NCBI GenBank assembly: GCA_022385755.1 | Contig: MU278350.1 | Location: 696,905-760,904, forward strand | DNA length: 64,000 bases | Direction: 5' to 3' | Source: Trametopsis cervina | Lineage: Eukaryota > Basidiomycota > Agaricomycetes > Polyporales > Irpicaceae | Shown: positions 33,425 to 46,189 of the stretch, piece by piece | Layout: each line of letters starts with the position of its first letter | Numbering within the stretch: the stretch's first letter is position 1 | The notes under the pieces: model-generated | Told to the model about the DNA's origin: nothing | Database searches by the model: none | What the model saw: the letters and a program-made list of their open reading frames with translations, nothing else | Position numbers and translations under genes: made by a program

Positions 33425-34127
33425 TGTCACGGAGACTGATCACGTGATGTATAGGGATTACCCTAATTTCAAGACACCACAAGGTGTAAGTCTCTTACTC
33501 AGAGAAAACAGCTAGTGAGCTGTGCGCAGATCTAGCCCAGTAAAGACCAAGTAATTTAGTAAGTAATGATAACATACAAGTAAGTAACTAAAGGCTTACC
33601 TAGCCCGATAAAGACCAAGAGGTTGAGATGAGGGTTAGGAGCGAAGGAGGCCGGGTATTTATACTACTGGAGGCTGCGCACGGACCACTTTAGAGTAGGA
33701 CAATAAGGACAATGGGACGTGGCAGTGAGACAATAGGATAATAGTGTGGCGCGACAATAAAAAGAAGAACAGTAAGAAATGGAGACAATAGACCAAGGAG
33801 GACAATAGAAATGGTCCCACTTTGGGCGTAATTACCAATGTCCAGCCTGAGTCATAGACTGATGGACCGGGAGTCTGATAGGTCAGGGAAGAGAGGAGTC
33901 TGAGGTTCCAGAAGGATCCAGAAGCCGTGCGAAGTTACAGGGCTGGTGATGTCACTATCAGTCCGGGCCGAGCGAAGAGCATGAGTGCATGTGCTTGTGC
34001 AAGTCATGTGATCGTGCAGGTCATGAGACCGTGTTGACGAGTCATGTGATCGCGAAGACGTGTAGGATGCGTCAAAATAAAAGAAAAGAAATCGAATAAA
34101 TTGGGTGCTACACATATAACCATGACA
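33425..34127 (-). mobile_element. Ty3/gypsy family A LTR (5' LTR of the truncated element)
   Basis: This is the reverse-orientation copy of the solo LTR at 2873-3575 and has the same 703-bp length, with termini TGTCA and TGACA. It directly precedes, in element orientation, the gag-leader remnant. It retains a TATA-like tatttatac near 33657 and ACAATAG-type repeats. It has lost more CpG than the copy at 2.9 kb. Confidence 0.85.
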
Positions 34128-34129
34128 AA

Positions 34130-36355
34130 CATCAGATTTTAAGAGTGTCATAACTCTAAAAGTACAAATGAAGATGTATAAATGGCTCTATAGGCTGTTC
34201 AGAATTTAATGTGATTTTTTCAGATTTTTCTGGATTTTATTTGGGGCTCTACAGTCAATTTATTGACTGTGGGAAAACAACTTCCAAATGCGTAAAACGT
34301 CCGCTTAGCTCATTTGATGTCATCACCACAAACAGTTTTGCTGTAGCTGCATTATTGAGCTCAGAAAGTGCAAAATACTGCCAAAACATCGAAATTGAAA
34401 GCCATATTTCCGCATTTGGGCAAGTTTATTTTAGCTCTAGAGACTTCAATGTTTCAGCAATACTTTTAGTGTTGATGCTAACAGGGTGTAGTATACCATG
34501 GATACCTTCTGGAGGGGTCAAATATGGTTACCTACTTTGGTAAGTAAGCATTGCTTATCCAGTAACAAATATTACTTACCCATTTACTTACTTCATAATG
34601 ATGTCTATTTATGCAGTAGCAAATATTACTTACTCTGTAACAGCTTCAACTTACTCAATAACAACTTCTATTTACAATGTGAGTGATATTGCTTATTGAC
34701 TGCACTGGTGCTCCATTGTATACTAGAGTAATACAGTAAGTCAGTTTATATGGCTCAGTAGATAAATGGTGTGCATGGCAAATTTTATTGCTGACTGCAA
34801 GGCTTCCGATTCAATCCCTGCTGGTGTCAGTTTTTGAAATGCATAAGCAGAATTACCCCTCTCGGAACCTAATTTCAGGCGTCTACTGGTGAGGTAGGCG
34901 TCACTGGAAACACCCACCCCTTATGTAAGCAGATGCTGGCTGCCTTCGACGTCGACAATAGTGACGGACATAACCCTCGGAGTCAGGAAATAATCAATAG
35001 GTATAGGATATAAGGATGTGTTCTACCATTGTTATTGAAAGTTTGGTTAAATATTGTTGATAGAAAAAACTTATTTACCAAAAATACTCTTTGAATGAAA
35101 ATGCATTATTTTGATGTTCTGAACTGTTTGGAGCCATCTTGAAAAAATCAAGGCCACAATTTGGCTGGGCATCTATAAGGCGCTAAGGTTATACCTGCCT
35201 TATATGGAAAATGGATCACAGACATGAGCATGGTGTGATCCGTATCACTAACCGGTGCTGACAAGCAACTGCCACTATACAGTCGCCATATGATCACAAT
35301 GGGGAGGTGTCTAATTCCAGGGATGGATACATTCAGAAAGTCAAAAATAAGGATGAAGTAAATATTCGAAAAGAATCAAAATGTTCAGATTGCATATATG
35401 TCTCTCTATTATGTCTTAATAAAATTGTGAACTAACGAAATTGGCCGGTGCTTCTTATAGGCGCCCTGCTTACATAAACGTGGGTGTTTCAAGTGACGCC
35501 TACCTTAGGTCTCTGTTTAAAGGTCAATTCTGCTGACTCACAGTCTGCTGATTGGCTTGAGGCTGATGTTGGCACATGGTGCGCATTTCAGGCGCTTAAT
35601 TAGATGCACAGTGATCCGCTCAGAGCGGCCTGTAGTGCTGACTGGACTTTGTTTGGCTCTTAATTGGCTCTTTTTGGGACTGTTTTTGCTAAAATCATCT
35701 TTGGAGCCTCCAATAAAATCCGGAAAATTCTGCAGAAATCGAACAAAATTCTGGAAGGCTTAATAACCCCCTTTCACATAATCGCATGACTCTCCGATGG
35801 TCATGTGATCTCACAAAATGTGTTCTTTTACTAGAACCTGCACAAAATAACAGATAGAGAGCTTAATAAAATACAGCAAAATGCACTAAAATTGGAATAC
35901 ATTATGTTCCACACATAGGCATATGTCTGAGATGTTGAATGGCTGTTCTAGCTTGAGTACTGAGTGAAAGGCATATATGTAAAGGTGTAGACAGACCATG
36001 GGAGTTTATCTTCCCAAAATGGAAGGTGTGCGCTTATCTAATCTGACCCTCTCACCATGCACAGCAGTGCTGTAGCTGCATTATTAAGCTCAGAAAACAC
36101 AAAATACTCGAAAAACATTGACAATGAAAGTTTTCAAAGCCAATAAAACAACACTGAGGCATGGAATATACTTCAAATGAGGGGGGCTCTTTGTCGAAAG
36201 TGTTTTATGACTCAAAGCGAAGTCCATCAAAGTTGAGCGCTTATTTCCCCAAAAGGGGATATGTGTTTCTCATCTTCTGCTCTCAATTCTGCATCGTTTC
36301 ATAAAGATGACCACAGTGTTGCTCAATATCATGGCTGCATGTGGATATACAAATT
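34130..36355 (+). repeat. Composite repeat R, copy 2, interrupted by copia sequence
   Basis: This copy has the same order of modules as copy 1: head unit (about 34190-34540), short minisatellite (34545-34680), a different tRNA-like segment (A-box-like tggctcagtag at 34751, B-box-like gattcaatccc at 34808), a middle region, and the start of module X (about 36000-36355). The X module stops where copia LTR sequence begins (36356). The middle (about 34860-35560) is longer than in copy 1 and partly unique. No coding gene is credible. Confidence 0.65.
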
Positions 36356-36699
36356 TGTTGTTCTGGGAGTTATACTCAACCAGAACAGGCTCTAACAGAC
36401 TTATACTGCAGTCTGAGATGAGCAACTAGAGAGGCTCAGAGGTCTCAGGATGCAGGGTGAGCGATTACGGGCACCTAAACTCGCATCGAGAAGCAAGTAG
36501 AATACTGCCAAGTCGAAGTTACACTAGTAGAATGACCTCTAGAGGTCAGGGAAAAATAGGGAAAATAGGGGAAAATAGTGGAGGGTGTAGACAGTCCATG
36601 GGAAGGTAGGGAAGGGGTCTATACTCGACACAAGAGATGAAATGAGTGATAAAAGACGAAATAAAATAGAGACAAGTGCTTAGCAGGCATTATCCAACA
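36356..36699 (+). mobile_element. Copia LTR copy, left
   Basis: This 344-bp copy runs from tgttgttctggg to cattatccaaca on the plus strand. In element (minus) orientation it directly follows a purine tract (caggggg-ag) and starts TGTTGGATAATG, as expected for a 3' LTR. It is the reverse complement of the copy at 40693-41098 rather than a direct repeat of it. Confidence 0.8.
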
Positions 36700-39600
36700 C
36701 TCCCCCTGCATGCAGCACGTCTCTGCAGCATAAAAACTCCCCCTGAACCCAACAGATCACTGCAAGCCCATGAGCTTGCGCAGATATTCAACTTTGACAC
36801 CAGCAACAGCCATTATCCAACAGAGCAACCACTGACTGAAGTTTGCTGCTCCAATCAACCGCTCCAGTCCCAATGCACACCACATAGGCTCCAGTCGAAT
36901 GACGAGTGTCTGGATCCATCCCATAGTCTGCATCTGAGAAAGTCAAGAAGAGCTCTGAAGTCGACTGGGCTGGACCATATGTCAACTTCAAATCCATGGT
37001 GCCCTTCAGGTATCTGAACAGATGCTTCACAGCGGCCCAATGAGGGAGACCAGGGTTGGAGTTGAAGCGAGCAAGTTTGGAGACAGTGTAGGCGATGTCA
37101 GGACGAGTGGAGGTGGCCAAGTACATGAGAGAACCAACAGCATTGATGTAGGGGATGTCAGACATGGCAGCATGCGCTTCAGGAGTGGTAGGGCTGTCCT
37201 TGGTAGTCAGATGCGTGTTGGGGAGCATGGGAGTGTGCACAGATGAACAGTCAGCGAAACCATAGGTTTCAAGCATGTCCACAATGTACTGGCGTTGGGA
37301 AAGCGAAATGGAGCGATTAGGACGGTCTCTGATGATCTCTATACCCAGTAGCCATGAAGTAGGGCCTAGATCTCGCAACTTGAAGTGCTGGGAGAGCTCC
37401 CGGACAATGCAGTCGGATTCTGAAGGAGAAGTGGAGGCAATGGTGATATCATCGGTGTAGACAGGCATGATGATGCGCACAGTGTCCCTGGAGAGGATGA
37501 AGAGGGATGCATCTGACTTGATGCGCACAAAGCCCATAGTAGCAAGGACCTTGTNNNNNNNNNNNNNNNNNNNNNNNNNNNNNNNNNNNNNNNNNNNNNN
37601 NNNNNNNNNNNNNNNNNNNNNNNNNNNNNNNNNNNNNNNNNNNNNNNNNNNNNNNNNNNNNNNNNNNNNNNNNNNNNNNNNNNNNNNNNNNNNNNNNNNN
37701 NNNNNNNNNNNNNNNNNNNNNNNNNNNNNNNNNNNNNNNNNNNNNNNNNNNNNNNNNNNNNNNNNNNNNNNNNNNNNNNNNNNNNNNNNNNNNNNNNNNN
37801 NNNNNNNNNNNNNNNNNNNNNNNNNNNNNNNNNNNNNNNNNNNNNNNNNNNNNNNNNNNNNNNNNNNNNNNNNNNNNNNNNNNNNNNNNNNNNNNNNNNN
37901 NNNNNNNNNNNNNNNNNNNNNNNNNNNNNNNNNNNNNNNNNNNNNNNNNNNNNNNNNNNNNNNNNNNNNNNNNNNNNNNNNNNNNNNNNNNNNNNNNNNN
38001 NNNNNNNNNNNNNNNNNNNNNNNNNNNNNNNNNNNNNNNNNNNNNNNNNNNNNNNNNNNNNNNNNNNNNNNNNNNNNNNNNNNNNNNNNNNNNNNNNNNN
38101 NNNNNNNNNNNNNNNNNNNNNNNNNNNNNNNNNNNNNNNNNNNNNNNNNNNNNNNNNNNNNNNNNNNNNNNNNNNNNNNNNNNNNNNNNNNNNNNNNNNN
38201 NNNNNNNNNNNNNNNNNNNNNNNNNNNNNNNNNNNNNNNNNNNNNNNNNNNNNNNNNNNNNNNNNNNNNNNNNNNNNNNNNNNNNNNNNNNNNNGCAGGA
38301 GGTGGGACAGGCGCAAGCTGTGGTTCAGGAGCTGCAACAGCTGGTGCAGGTGGTGGAGGCACAGCCTGTGGTGGGTCAGGGAGCTCGTCTTGGACATAAG
38401 GAGGGACTGCTGGGACAGCAGGAGCGTCCGGCTCCCCCTCAAGCTTCTGGCACAGGTGGCACAGGTGGCAGTGGAGGAGGTGCATCATTGCCATCCCATG
38501 AGTGCAGGGATGGAGTAGGGCCCAGAAGGGGAGGGTGGGAGCGATGAATGGGCAAAGAAGACCAGTTCTTCAGGCCAGGGAAGTAGCGTTCATCGAAAAC
38601 AGCACGTTCAGAGATGACAGTGCGCTTTGTATCAGGGTTGTAGAATTTCCACCCCTTGTAGTCAGGAGGATAGCCCAGAAAGATGCACTTCTCCATATGG
38701 GATCCCAACTGTCCTCGCTTATCCTTCTGCACGTGCACATAGGCCAGACATCCCCAGATGCGAAGACGAGAGACATCTGGTTTCTGGTTGAGCCAGGCCT
38801 CATAGGGAGTGGTGTGGGGCAGAGCAGAGGTGGGAGTGCGGTTGAGGATGTGTACAAGCGAGGCAAGAGCATCTCCCCAGAATTGTGAAGGCAAACCAGC
38901 TTCGTGAAGCATGGCAGTGACCCCTTCAGCAACTCGGTTGAATCGCTCTGCAACACCATTCTGCTGAGGCCTGTTGCGCACAGTATGACGTCTAGCAACC
39001 CCTTCTTGCACACAGAAGTCCTCCATGGCCTTGGACATGTATTCTCCGCCTTTGTCATCCTGCAGTCCACCCAACTTGACTCCAAGCAGTGTCTCAGCAT
39101 AAGCCTTGAACTGCTTAAAGCAAGCGAACAAGTCACTCTTCTGCTTCATAGGCATAACCACCTTGTACCTCGTTGCATCATCAATCCAGGAGCACCAGTA
39201 GCGATAGCCAGAGTGGCTTCGCACTGACAGAGGTCCATGGACGTCAGAATGAATGAGTTCTAGGGGTCTGGTAGCCCTGGAATCAGAAGAGGGGAAAGGA
39301 GCTGCATTGAGCTTGCCTGCAAGGCATGGCTCACAGATAGGATCTGCTGAAGCGGACGAGTCTAGCTTCAAACCAGTCACCAGGCCCTCTGAAACGAGTT
39401 TCTTCAGGCCAGAGTGGTGAAAGTGCGCAAGACGACGATGCCAGAGGGAGTAATCAAGGGGTAGTGTGGAAGAGGAGGTGGCAGAGTGGGCGGACTCTGG
39501 GCTAGGAAGGACTGTACCAGCCAGGTAGGCGGTGTTGGAGGCATCTATAGGCGCACAGAAGAGTTTCTGACCGTCAAGGATGAAGTCCATCGAGTCTGAG

Positions 39601-40691
39601 GCAATAGTGACATTGAAGCGATGGTGACGAGTGAGATACAGGACAGAAAGCAGATTTGACCCCAGGTCAGGGACATGAAGTACCCTAGAGAACCCCACAT
39701 GGCGCAGATACTCCCCCTCAACCTCTGGAGCGAAGACTACAGACCCAACTCCAGCAGAATAGACGATGGTGTTGTTGGCAAGGCGAATGGGGATAGCTAG
39801 GGGCTTGTAGTTTCGAAGCCAATGCTTGTGAGGCGTCATATGAGAAGTGGTGCTTGTATCTGCAGTCCAGAGTAGGTCAGAGGGTGTCTGAGGCGAAGGA
39901 GAGGGGGGATTGGAACGAAGACTCGCTTTTCCAGCGAGCTCAGGACCACCAGAGGTATTGGAAACAGCAGAAGTGGCCGGAGTAACCTCCTGAGCAGCAT
40001 TGGCCTTTCCCCCTCGCTTCCTGGTGTTGTTCCTGCGCTCCTCCTGCCTCTGAAGGGCATCCTTGGTTGCCTGAGTCTTAGCAGCACCGAAGCGGTGGCA
40101 GGAGTCGATAGAGTGGCCCTGGAGACCACAGAATGAGCAAAGGAGGGCAGTGACAGCGAGCACAGAGGTGCTGGAGGGGGTAGAAGTCGAATTAGGGGAC
40201 TTCCTGAGCTGTTCCTCGTTGATAAAGGCAGCCTGGAGCCTGACCTTCGACATCTGGTCTAGGAGTTGAAGGGATGAGGCGAAGGACTGGTACTCTGCAG
40301 GCAGAGCTCGGATCATCGTCATACAGACGAGTTCTTCATCCAAATCCTTGATGGAGAAGTCCTTGGGGCGAAGATTCTTGATCTGGACCACAATTCTGGT
40401 CATGAGAGCGGACAGGGTGTCTTCAGAACCCATCTGGATCAACAAGAAGGACTCCCAGGCGCTGAAACAAGCTCCAGGGACCTTTTGGAGGTGTACTGAC
40501 TCCAGCTTCTTCCAGATCTCCACAGGATCATCCTCAATTCCATCAAGATGTGTCTTCTGCTCATCTGTGATAGCAAGATACAGCTCACCAGCCGCTCTGA
40601 GCGCTCTGTCTCTCCACATCTCCATAGCCTTTAACTCTGCCTCTGTAGCTGTCCTTTCAGCTGCAACAGGTAGCCTTTCATCCCCCTTCAC
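36700..40691 (-). pseudogene. Ty1/copia gag-pol, defective and gapped
   Basis: The minus strand encodes, in order, a gag lacking its usual first part (starting KGDERLPVAAERT), a zinc knuckle (C-SFC-GLQGH-SIDS-C), a protease with DTSTTSHM in place of the usual DTG/DSG, and a GAG-pre-integrase (LWHRRLAHFHH). The integrase core follows with WIDDATRY, LQDDKGGEY and RPQQNGVAERFNR. After the gap at 37555-38294 come RT (YTDD) and the RNase H start. RNase H breaks off after LQSVVAL; the C-terminal tail V-K-V-E-Y-L-R-K-L-M-G-L-Q is visible in another frame just downstream, so the RNase H core is deleted. With an altered protease site, a truncated gag and the RNase H deletion, it should be inactive. 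Confidence 0.9.
37555..38294. other. Assembly gap (740 N)
   Basis: This is a run of N inside the copia pol region, where the end of integrase and the start of reverse transcriptase are expected. The true length is unknown, and the join of the two sides may be artificial. Confidence 1.
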
Positions 40692-40692
40692 C

Positions 40693-41098
40693 TGTTGGAT
40701 AATGCCTGCTAAGCACTTGTCTCTATTTTATTTCGTCTTTTATCACTCATTTCATCCCTTATGTCGAGTATAGACCCCTTCCCTACCTTCCCATGGACTG
40801 TCTGCACCCTCCACTATTTTCCTCTATTTTTCCCTATTTTTCCCTGACCTCTACAGGTCATTCTACTAGTGTAACTTCGACTTGGCAGTATTCTGCTTGC
40901 TTCTCGGTGTTAGCCGAGTTTAAGCGCCCGTAGTCGCTCACCCTGCAGCCTGAGACCTCTGAGCCTCTCTCAGTTGCTCATCTCAGACTGCAGGTCAGTA
41001 GTCCTTTCTCTCTTCAATACTATCTCAGTCGCTCATCTCAGACTGCAGTATAAGTCTGTCAGAGCCTGTTCTGGTTGAGTATAACTCCCAGAACAACA
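40693..41098 (-). mobile_element. Copia LTR copy, right, inverted relative to the left copy
   Basis: On the plus strand this 406-bp copy runs from tgttggataatg to ccagaacaaca, the reverse complement of the left copy, with an extra ~60 bp containing a second 'ctcatctcagactgcag'. It abuts the truncated gag with only 'ggtgaaggggg' between. No primer-binding site is recognisable there. Confidence 0.8.
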
Positions 41099-41390
41099 TA
41101 TACTGCAGTCTGAGATGAGCAACTGAGAGAGGCTCAGAGGTCTCAGGCTGCAAGGTGAGCAAACACTGGCGCTTAAAATTAGCTAACGCTGAGAAGCAAG
41201 CAGAATGCTGCTATATCTAAGTTACACTAGTCAAATAACCTTTAGAGGGAAGGGAAAAATAGTGAAGACCATAAACAGTCCTTGGAAAGTAGGGAAAGAG
41301 TCTACACTTGATATATAGTGTGAGGTAGATCATAAAAAGCAAACTAAAATATGTGCTAGGCAGTCAATGGTGACACATATTAAATACTTA
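41099..41390 (+). repeat. Degenerate copia LTR copy, head-to-head with the previous one
   Basis: Beginning 'tatactgcagtctgagatgagcaactgag', this ~290-bp stretch aligns with the left LTR copy (36400-36690) but with many substitutions and few CpG. It makes a large imperfect inverted repeat with 40693-41098. Confidence 0.65.
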
Positions 41391-43495
41391 CTGTATCATA
41401 TACTTAAGGTGTCCATGATCTCCCCTCCAAATATTAAACAATGTCTGGTGCTATTTAGCCAGAAACCATAGCAGAAGTGCTGATGCATCTGTAAGCTAAA
41501 CAGAGGTTAGTATAGAAGTATTCAATCCCTGGCAATGTCTGAAAGCATCAGCACACAGGTTGCAGTTGCATACAGAACAATTATGTACGTGCTCTGGCCT
41601 CTTATTCTTCGGCATCAAAAGGTGATGATCAGTAGATATATTTTCAATGGCCAGATCAGTCGGAGGAAAGGCAAAGGCTTACAGATAAGAATTAACCCAA
41701 CTGGAACATTGACTTTATCTACAAGCTTCAACATAAGTGAAGTATTACTGCATAAATCAGCGATCAAGGCAAGATTTGCAAAAACTTTGACTGCAAGGAC
41801 TATTGTGTCAATCAGTATGTCATTCATACTAATAGACTGAATGACTACTCGCATCAAAGGTTCTTTCATGAGTGCGACCACATGATCAAAGATCTTGCAC
41901 ACTCTCATCAAGGGCATTTAACTTGTTTCTCATGAAATTGTGCATTCTTGCCTGAAATATTCATTAGATGATGTGTTAAATTAAACAAATACAAAAAGCA
42001 ATCCTACTTTGAAGTTTGCACTCTCTACTTCAGCATTTTGACAATAGCTTTGTCAACCATGTCTTTTAGTAACAGTTCAAGCTTTTGGATTGTTGTTAAA
42101 CAAATGAAGATAGATTGAGAGCAGGGCAATCACTTTTTTCCAAAGCAGTCATATAAAACTTGAAAGGATTAATTTGCATTTACTTCTGAGCACATTATGA
42201 GAAGGGAGCCTGGCAGTTTTTTTGCTTGGTCTCTACAGCTTGTGTGTTGGTTATATATATTAGTACATATTTTATTTGGTTTTTGCTTTTATTTTCATGT
42301 GCCCTCCATGTCTTTATTTCAGCACAGTTCAGCCTAGCGCTGGCATTTTCAGTTATACAACTTTTTATGGTCTCTAGCTTCTATTGCATCTTGTTCAAAT
42401 ACCACCACCATCTTCCTGGCGCTAGTATGCTGCTAGAACTGGTTTCCTTTCTTTGCCCTTACTATCACATCTTTCAATCTTTAGGACCTGGACTCAATGA
42501 GCACAAAGGCTCTGTGTGTTCTTGTAGGCCTTTGTTGGAAGATTTTAAAGGGCCTCTGTGCACGCCAACCTCTGGTGATCCTTCACAATTGATCTGGAGT
42601 GTATCTGGATGCCTCCGGAGGGTCTAATCTCCTCTTCAGATGCAGGCCAACCTGTAATTTCGATGTGTTGCTCTTTCCAGCCCTATTTTATCTATAAAAG
42701 GTCTGGCTATTGTATATCTCTAGCTAAGGATACATTATGGTACCATTTTTATAATTTCATGATGCTTTGTGATCTCATGATCTTCACACTGATGCTGCAG
42801 AGCCTGTAATTCACACATAATATGCCTGGGAGTGAATGAATAAAACATGCTGTAGGTTAGAAGTATATAAATGAGTCAAATACATGCTATTGTGATCTGA
42901 GAGTACTCTAAATGCCTAAGCACCTCATAATGGCATTGCAGGGCCTGTCCTCTGCCCTTTTGAGGCCTCCAGATGGATCTTGCTTCCATCCAGAGGTGTC
43001 TGGCACATCAATTTGCATCTGGGTCTTCAGACGTCTCCACAGACGCTAACAGGTTCTTCAACATTGAACAAGTTGCATTTGGTGACCCCACCTCTCCTTT
43101 CCAGCTGAATCCTGCTAGCAGGACTTCCCACTTGTCTAGTCCTACATTCTTTGTGGTGATAAATAGATAGCTTAGTTGTGGAGAAAGCAGCAACACTCCT
43201 GTAACGGCCCTACTTCTGCCCATATTGGCCAACAGTGTCTTTAGACATGCTACATCCCTTTCTGAGTAGCCCCAGCTGTTCACTTCAGTGAATCAGCTGC
43301 ATCTATAGGACTCAAGAGAGTTATTGAAGGATTGTACATGCTGTTCTTTATGTGACAAGCGCCTTATCTAATCTAGACCCTGTTCAGATTTAACATGCAA
43401 TGGACAAGGTCTATCTAGTGATACCTAGTCTTAACCAACACTTATTAGATGACTACACTACAGTCCTAAAAGCACTACATGCTAAGATCTCTAAT
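41391..43495. other. 2.1 kb of AT-rich sequence without recognisable features
   Basis: Frames here are short and of random-looking composition, and I see no domain, LTR end or tandem array. A minus frame at 43008-43283 is the longest protein-like one but shows no motif. CpG is very scarce, which suggests old decayed repeats. Confidence 0.5.
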
Positions 43496-43929
43496 AACAA
43501 GAGTGACTATGCTTCTACATGTAGTGCCCAATTTATTCAATTTCTTTCTTGTATTTTGCTCATGATCATATGACTTGTTGACTTGTTGACATGGTCCCAT
43601 GATCCACATGATCACATGATATGCACTCCATGCATGCTCCAATCAGATGCTGACATCTTTGGTCCTGCAACTCTAGTTCCACTCTGGTCCTACTCTGGTC
43701 CTGGAACTCCAGTCTTACTCCTGCTCCTGTCTGACTCCTTATCTGCTCTAGTCTCACTTGAGTCCACAGTCATTTGTAATGTACACCCAAGTGGCACCAC
43801 TTTGTAATTCCCTTCTCCTCAGCATGCAACTTCTGTCTGCACTGCCCTGCCCTAAACCTTGGTCATGCACAGCCTCCAGTATAATATATACATGCCGTTT
43901 GTCACTCCTATTCCTCATCTTGACCTTCT
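43496..43929 (+). repeat. Decayed family A LTR, partial
   Basis: Starting 'tgtagtgcccaatttattcaattt', this follows the 5' half of the family A LTR, including the repeated 'catgatcacatgatatgcac' region and 'cctcatcttgacctt', with many CG changed to TG or CA. The end of the LTR is missing; the X module starts about 43935. Confidence 0.65.
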
Positions 43930-45930
43930 GGTTATGATTCCTGAGGTATGAAGAAAAGAATCATTCCAGTAATGCCTAGCATATTGAGGTTCTGTGAGAT
44001 GCGACACTTTTTGTCCCCAATGTGTGGGAATTTTGTTTGAATACACTTTTATAAGCATCTTTTTTTGACTATATTGTATGCTTTTGATGGCATTAGTAGG
44101 AGTTATTAACTCATTACCATTTTGTGTAGTTGGGCGCTTATTTGAGACTTCAAACCTTTCTTGATTTTTACAGCCTCTCCATCTCAACATTTCCTGGCAA
44201 TTTGTATATCCACATGTAGCCATGACATTGGGCTACACTGTGGTTACCTTTATTAAGGAAACCATGCAGAATTGAGAGGAGAAGATGAGAAACACAATTG
44301 CCCTTTTTGGGAAATAAGCGCTCATAGAACACTTCTAACAAAGAACCCCCTTCATTTGAAGTCTATTCCATGCCTCAGTGTTGTTTTATGGACCATAAGC
44401 AATTGCATTGTCGATGTTTTTTGACTATTTTGTGTTTTCTGAGCTTAATAATGCAGCTACAGCAAAGCCGTGCATGGTGGGAGCATCAGATGAGATAAGC
44501 GCACACCTTCCATTTTGGGAAGGTAAACTCTCACAGTCTGTCTATACCTGTATATGTATGCCCTTCACTCAATATATCGCATATTGGGGCTAAGTGACAT
44601 CTCAGGTGTATGCCAATGTCTATTGCATACCATATTCTGATTTTAGTGCACTTTTCCGCATTTCATTGAGCTCTGTATGTAGCATTTTGTGCAATTTCCA
44701 GCAAACAAACACGATTTACGAAGTCACATGACCATGGGACGGTCATGTGATCATGTGAGAGAGGGTTTCTAAGCTTTTCAGAATTTCTAGCGATTTTTCC
44801 AGACTTTTGCCAATTTTATTGGAGGCTCTGCAGCTGATTTTAGGGAAAACAGCCCAAAAAGAGCCAAATAAAGCCAAATAAATCCTGCTGAGGGGCACCG
44901 GGCACCTTGTAAGAGTGCTTATTCCGCTCACTACCGAAGCGCTGAAATCCTGGCGCTTTGGTAGTGGGCAGGATAAGGTTGATGAGTCATAAAATGCAGC
45001 TAGCAAGATTTGAACCCCAGGCTGGCCACAGGTAAAACAAAGCACTTAACCACTACACTACCAGACCATGTGATACTACTATACACTTTAGATTGACCAT
45101 GTGAGGGGGTAAGTAGAGAGAACAGAGGTTTATTATGAAGTGTAAGTATAGGTTTGTTACTGAGTTACCAGATGTTGTTATCAGGTAACAAAACATTATT
45201 GAACTAGTGATAAGGAGTTGTTGTAGAGTAAGTAGGAGTTGTTACTATATAAGTAAGGATTGTTATCAGGTAATTAAAGATTGTTACTGAATAAGTAAAA
45301 TATGTTACTAATTAGTAAATAGCAAATCAATCTATGCTAAAGAGTAAGCAATACTTGTTACACTGTAACTGAGTAACTGAAAGTTATTATCAGGTATGTA
45401 GAGGTTGTTACCAGGTAAGTATGGGTAGTTATCAAGTAAGTGGATATTGTTACACAGTAAGTAAGGATAGTTAACAAGTAAGTAAAGATGGTTATTAAGT
45501 AAGTAAGAGTGGATACCAAGTAAGTAATAGTTGTTACTAAGTAAGTAAGAGCCACTACTGAGTAAGTAATAGTTGTTACTGAGTAAGTAATGATTACTGA
45601 CCAAGATAGGTGCCCATATTTGACCCCTCCAGAAGGTACCCATGGTATAGTACACTGTGTTAGAATCAACACTAACAGTATTGCTGAAACATTGAAGTCT
45701 CTAGAGCTAAAATAAACTTGCCCAAATAGGGAAATATGGTCTCAATTTCGATGTTTTGGCAGTATTTTGCACTTTCTGAGCTCAGCTACAGCAAAACTGT
45801 TTGTAGCCATGACATCAGATTAGCTAAGCGGACGTTTTCCACATTTGGAAGTGGCTTTCCCACGGTCAATAAATTGACTGTAGAGCCCTAAATAAAATCC
45901 AAAAAAATCCGGAAAAATTACATTAAATTT
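43930..45930 (-). repeat. Composite repeat R, copy 3, inverted
   Basis: Inverted order of the R modules: X (43930-44330), the middle segment, a hairpin (44933-44970), a tRNA-like head on the minus strand (44995-45066, with a good B box ggttcaaatc), the minisatellite as 'gttac-gtaagtaa' units (45150-45600), and the head unit (about 45600-45930). The tRNA-like head differs from those in copies 1/4 and 2. Confidence 0.7.
44933..44970. repeat. Imperfect hairpin in R copy 3
   Basis: The arms cactaccgaagcgc and gcgctttggtagtg pair over 14 bp with one mismatch around a ~10-nt loop. It corresponds in position to the palindrome at 1732-1763. Confidence 0.7.
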
Positions 45931-46189
45931 TGTACAGATTATGAAGTCATTCACATGTCTTCATTTGCACTGCTACAGTTGTCAGACCTGTCAAAATGTG
46001 ATGTTTCAGTACTGTTTTCCACTGTTTGAGCTTAATAATATAGTTACAGCAAGACTGTTTGTAGTTGTGACATCAGACTACATAAGCAAATGTTTCCACA
46101 TTAGGAAAGCTTGTTCCCACAGTCCTTAAACTGATTGTAAAGTCCTAAATAAAATTCAGGAAAATCTGAAAAATCATGATAAATTTTAA

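Noticed and set aside
34211..34543. 110-codon frame as a gene
   Set aside because: It is the head unit of R copy 2 and matches 899-1260 and 46.7-47.0 kb.
37467..38399. Plus-strand frame across the N gap
   Set aside because: It is mostly unknown bases and antisense to copia pol.
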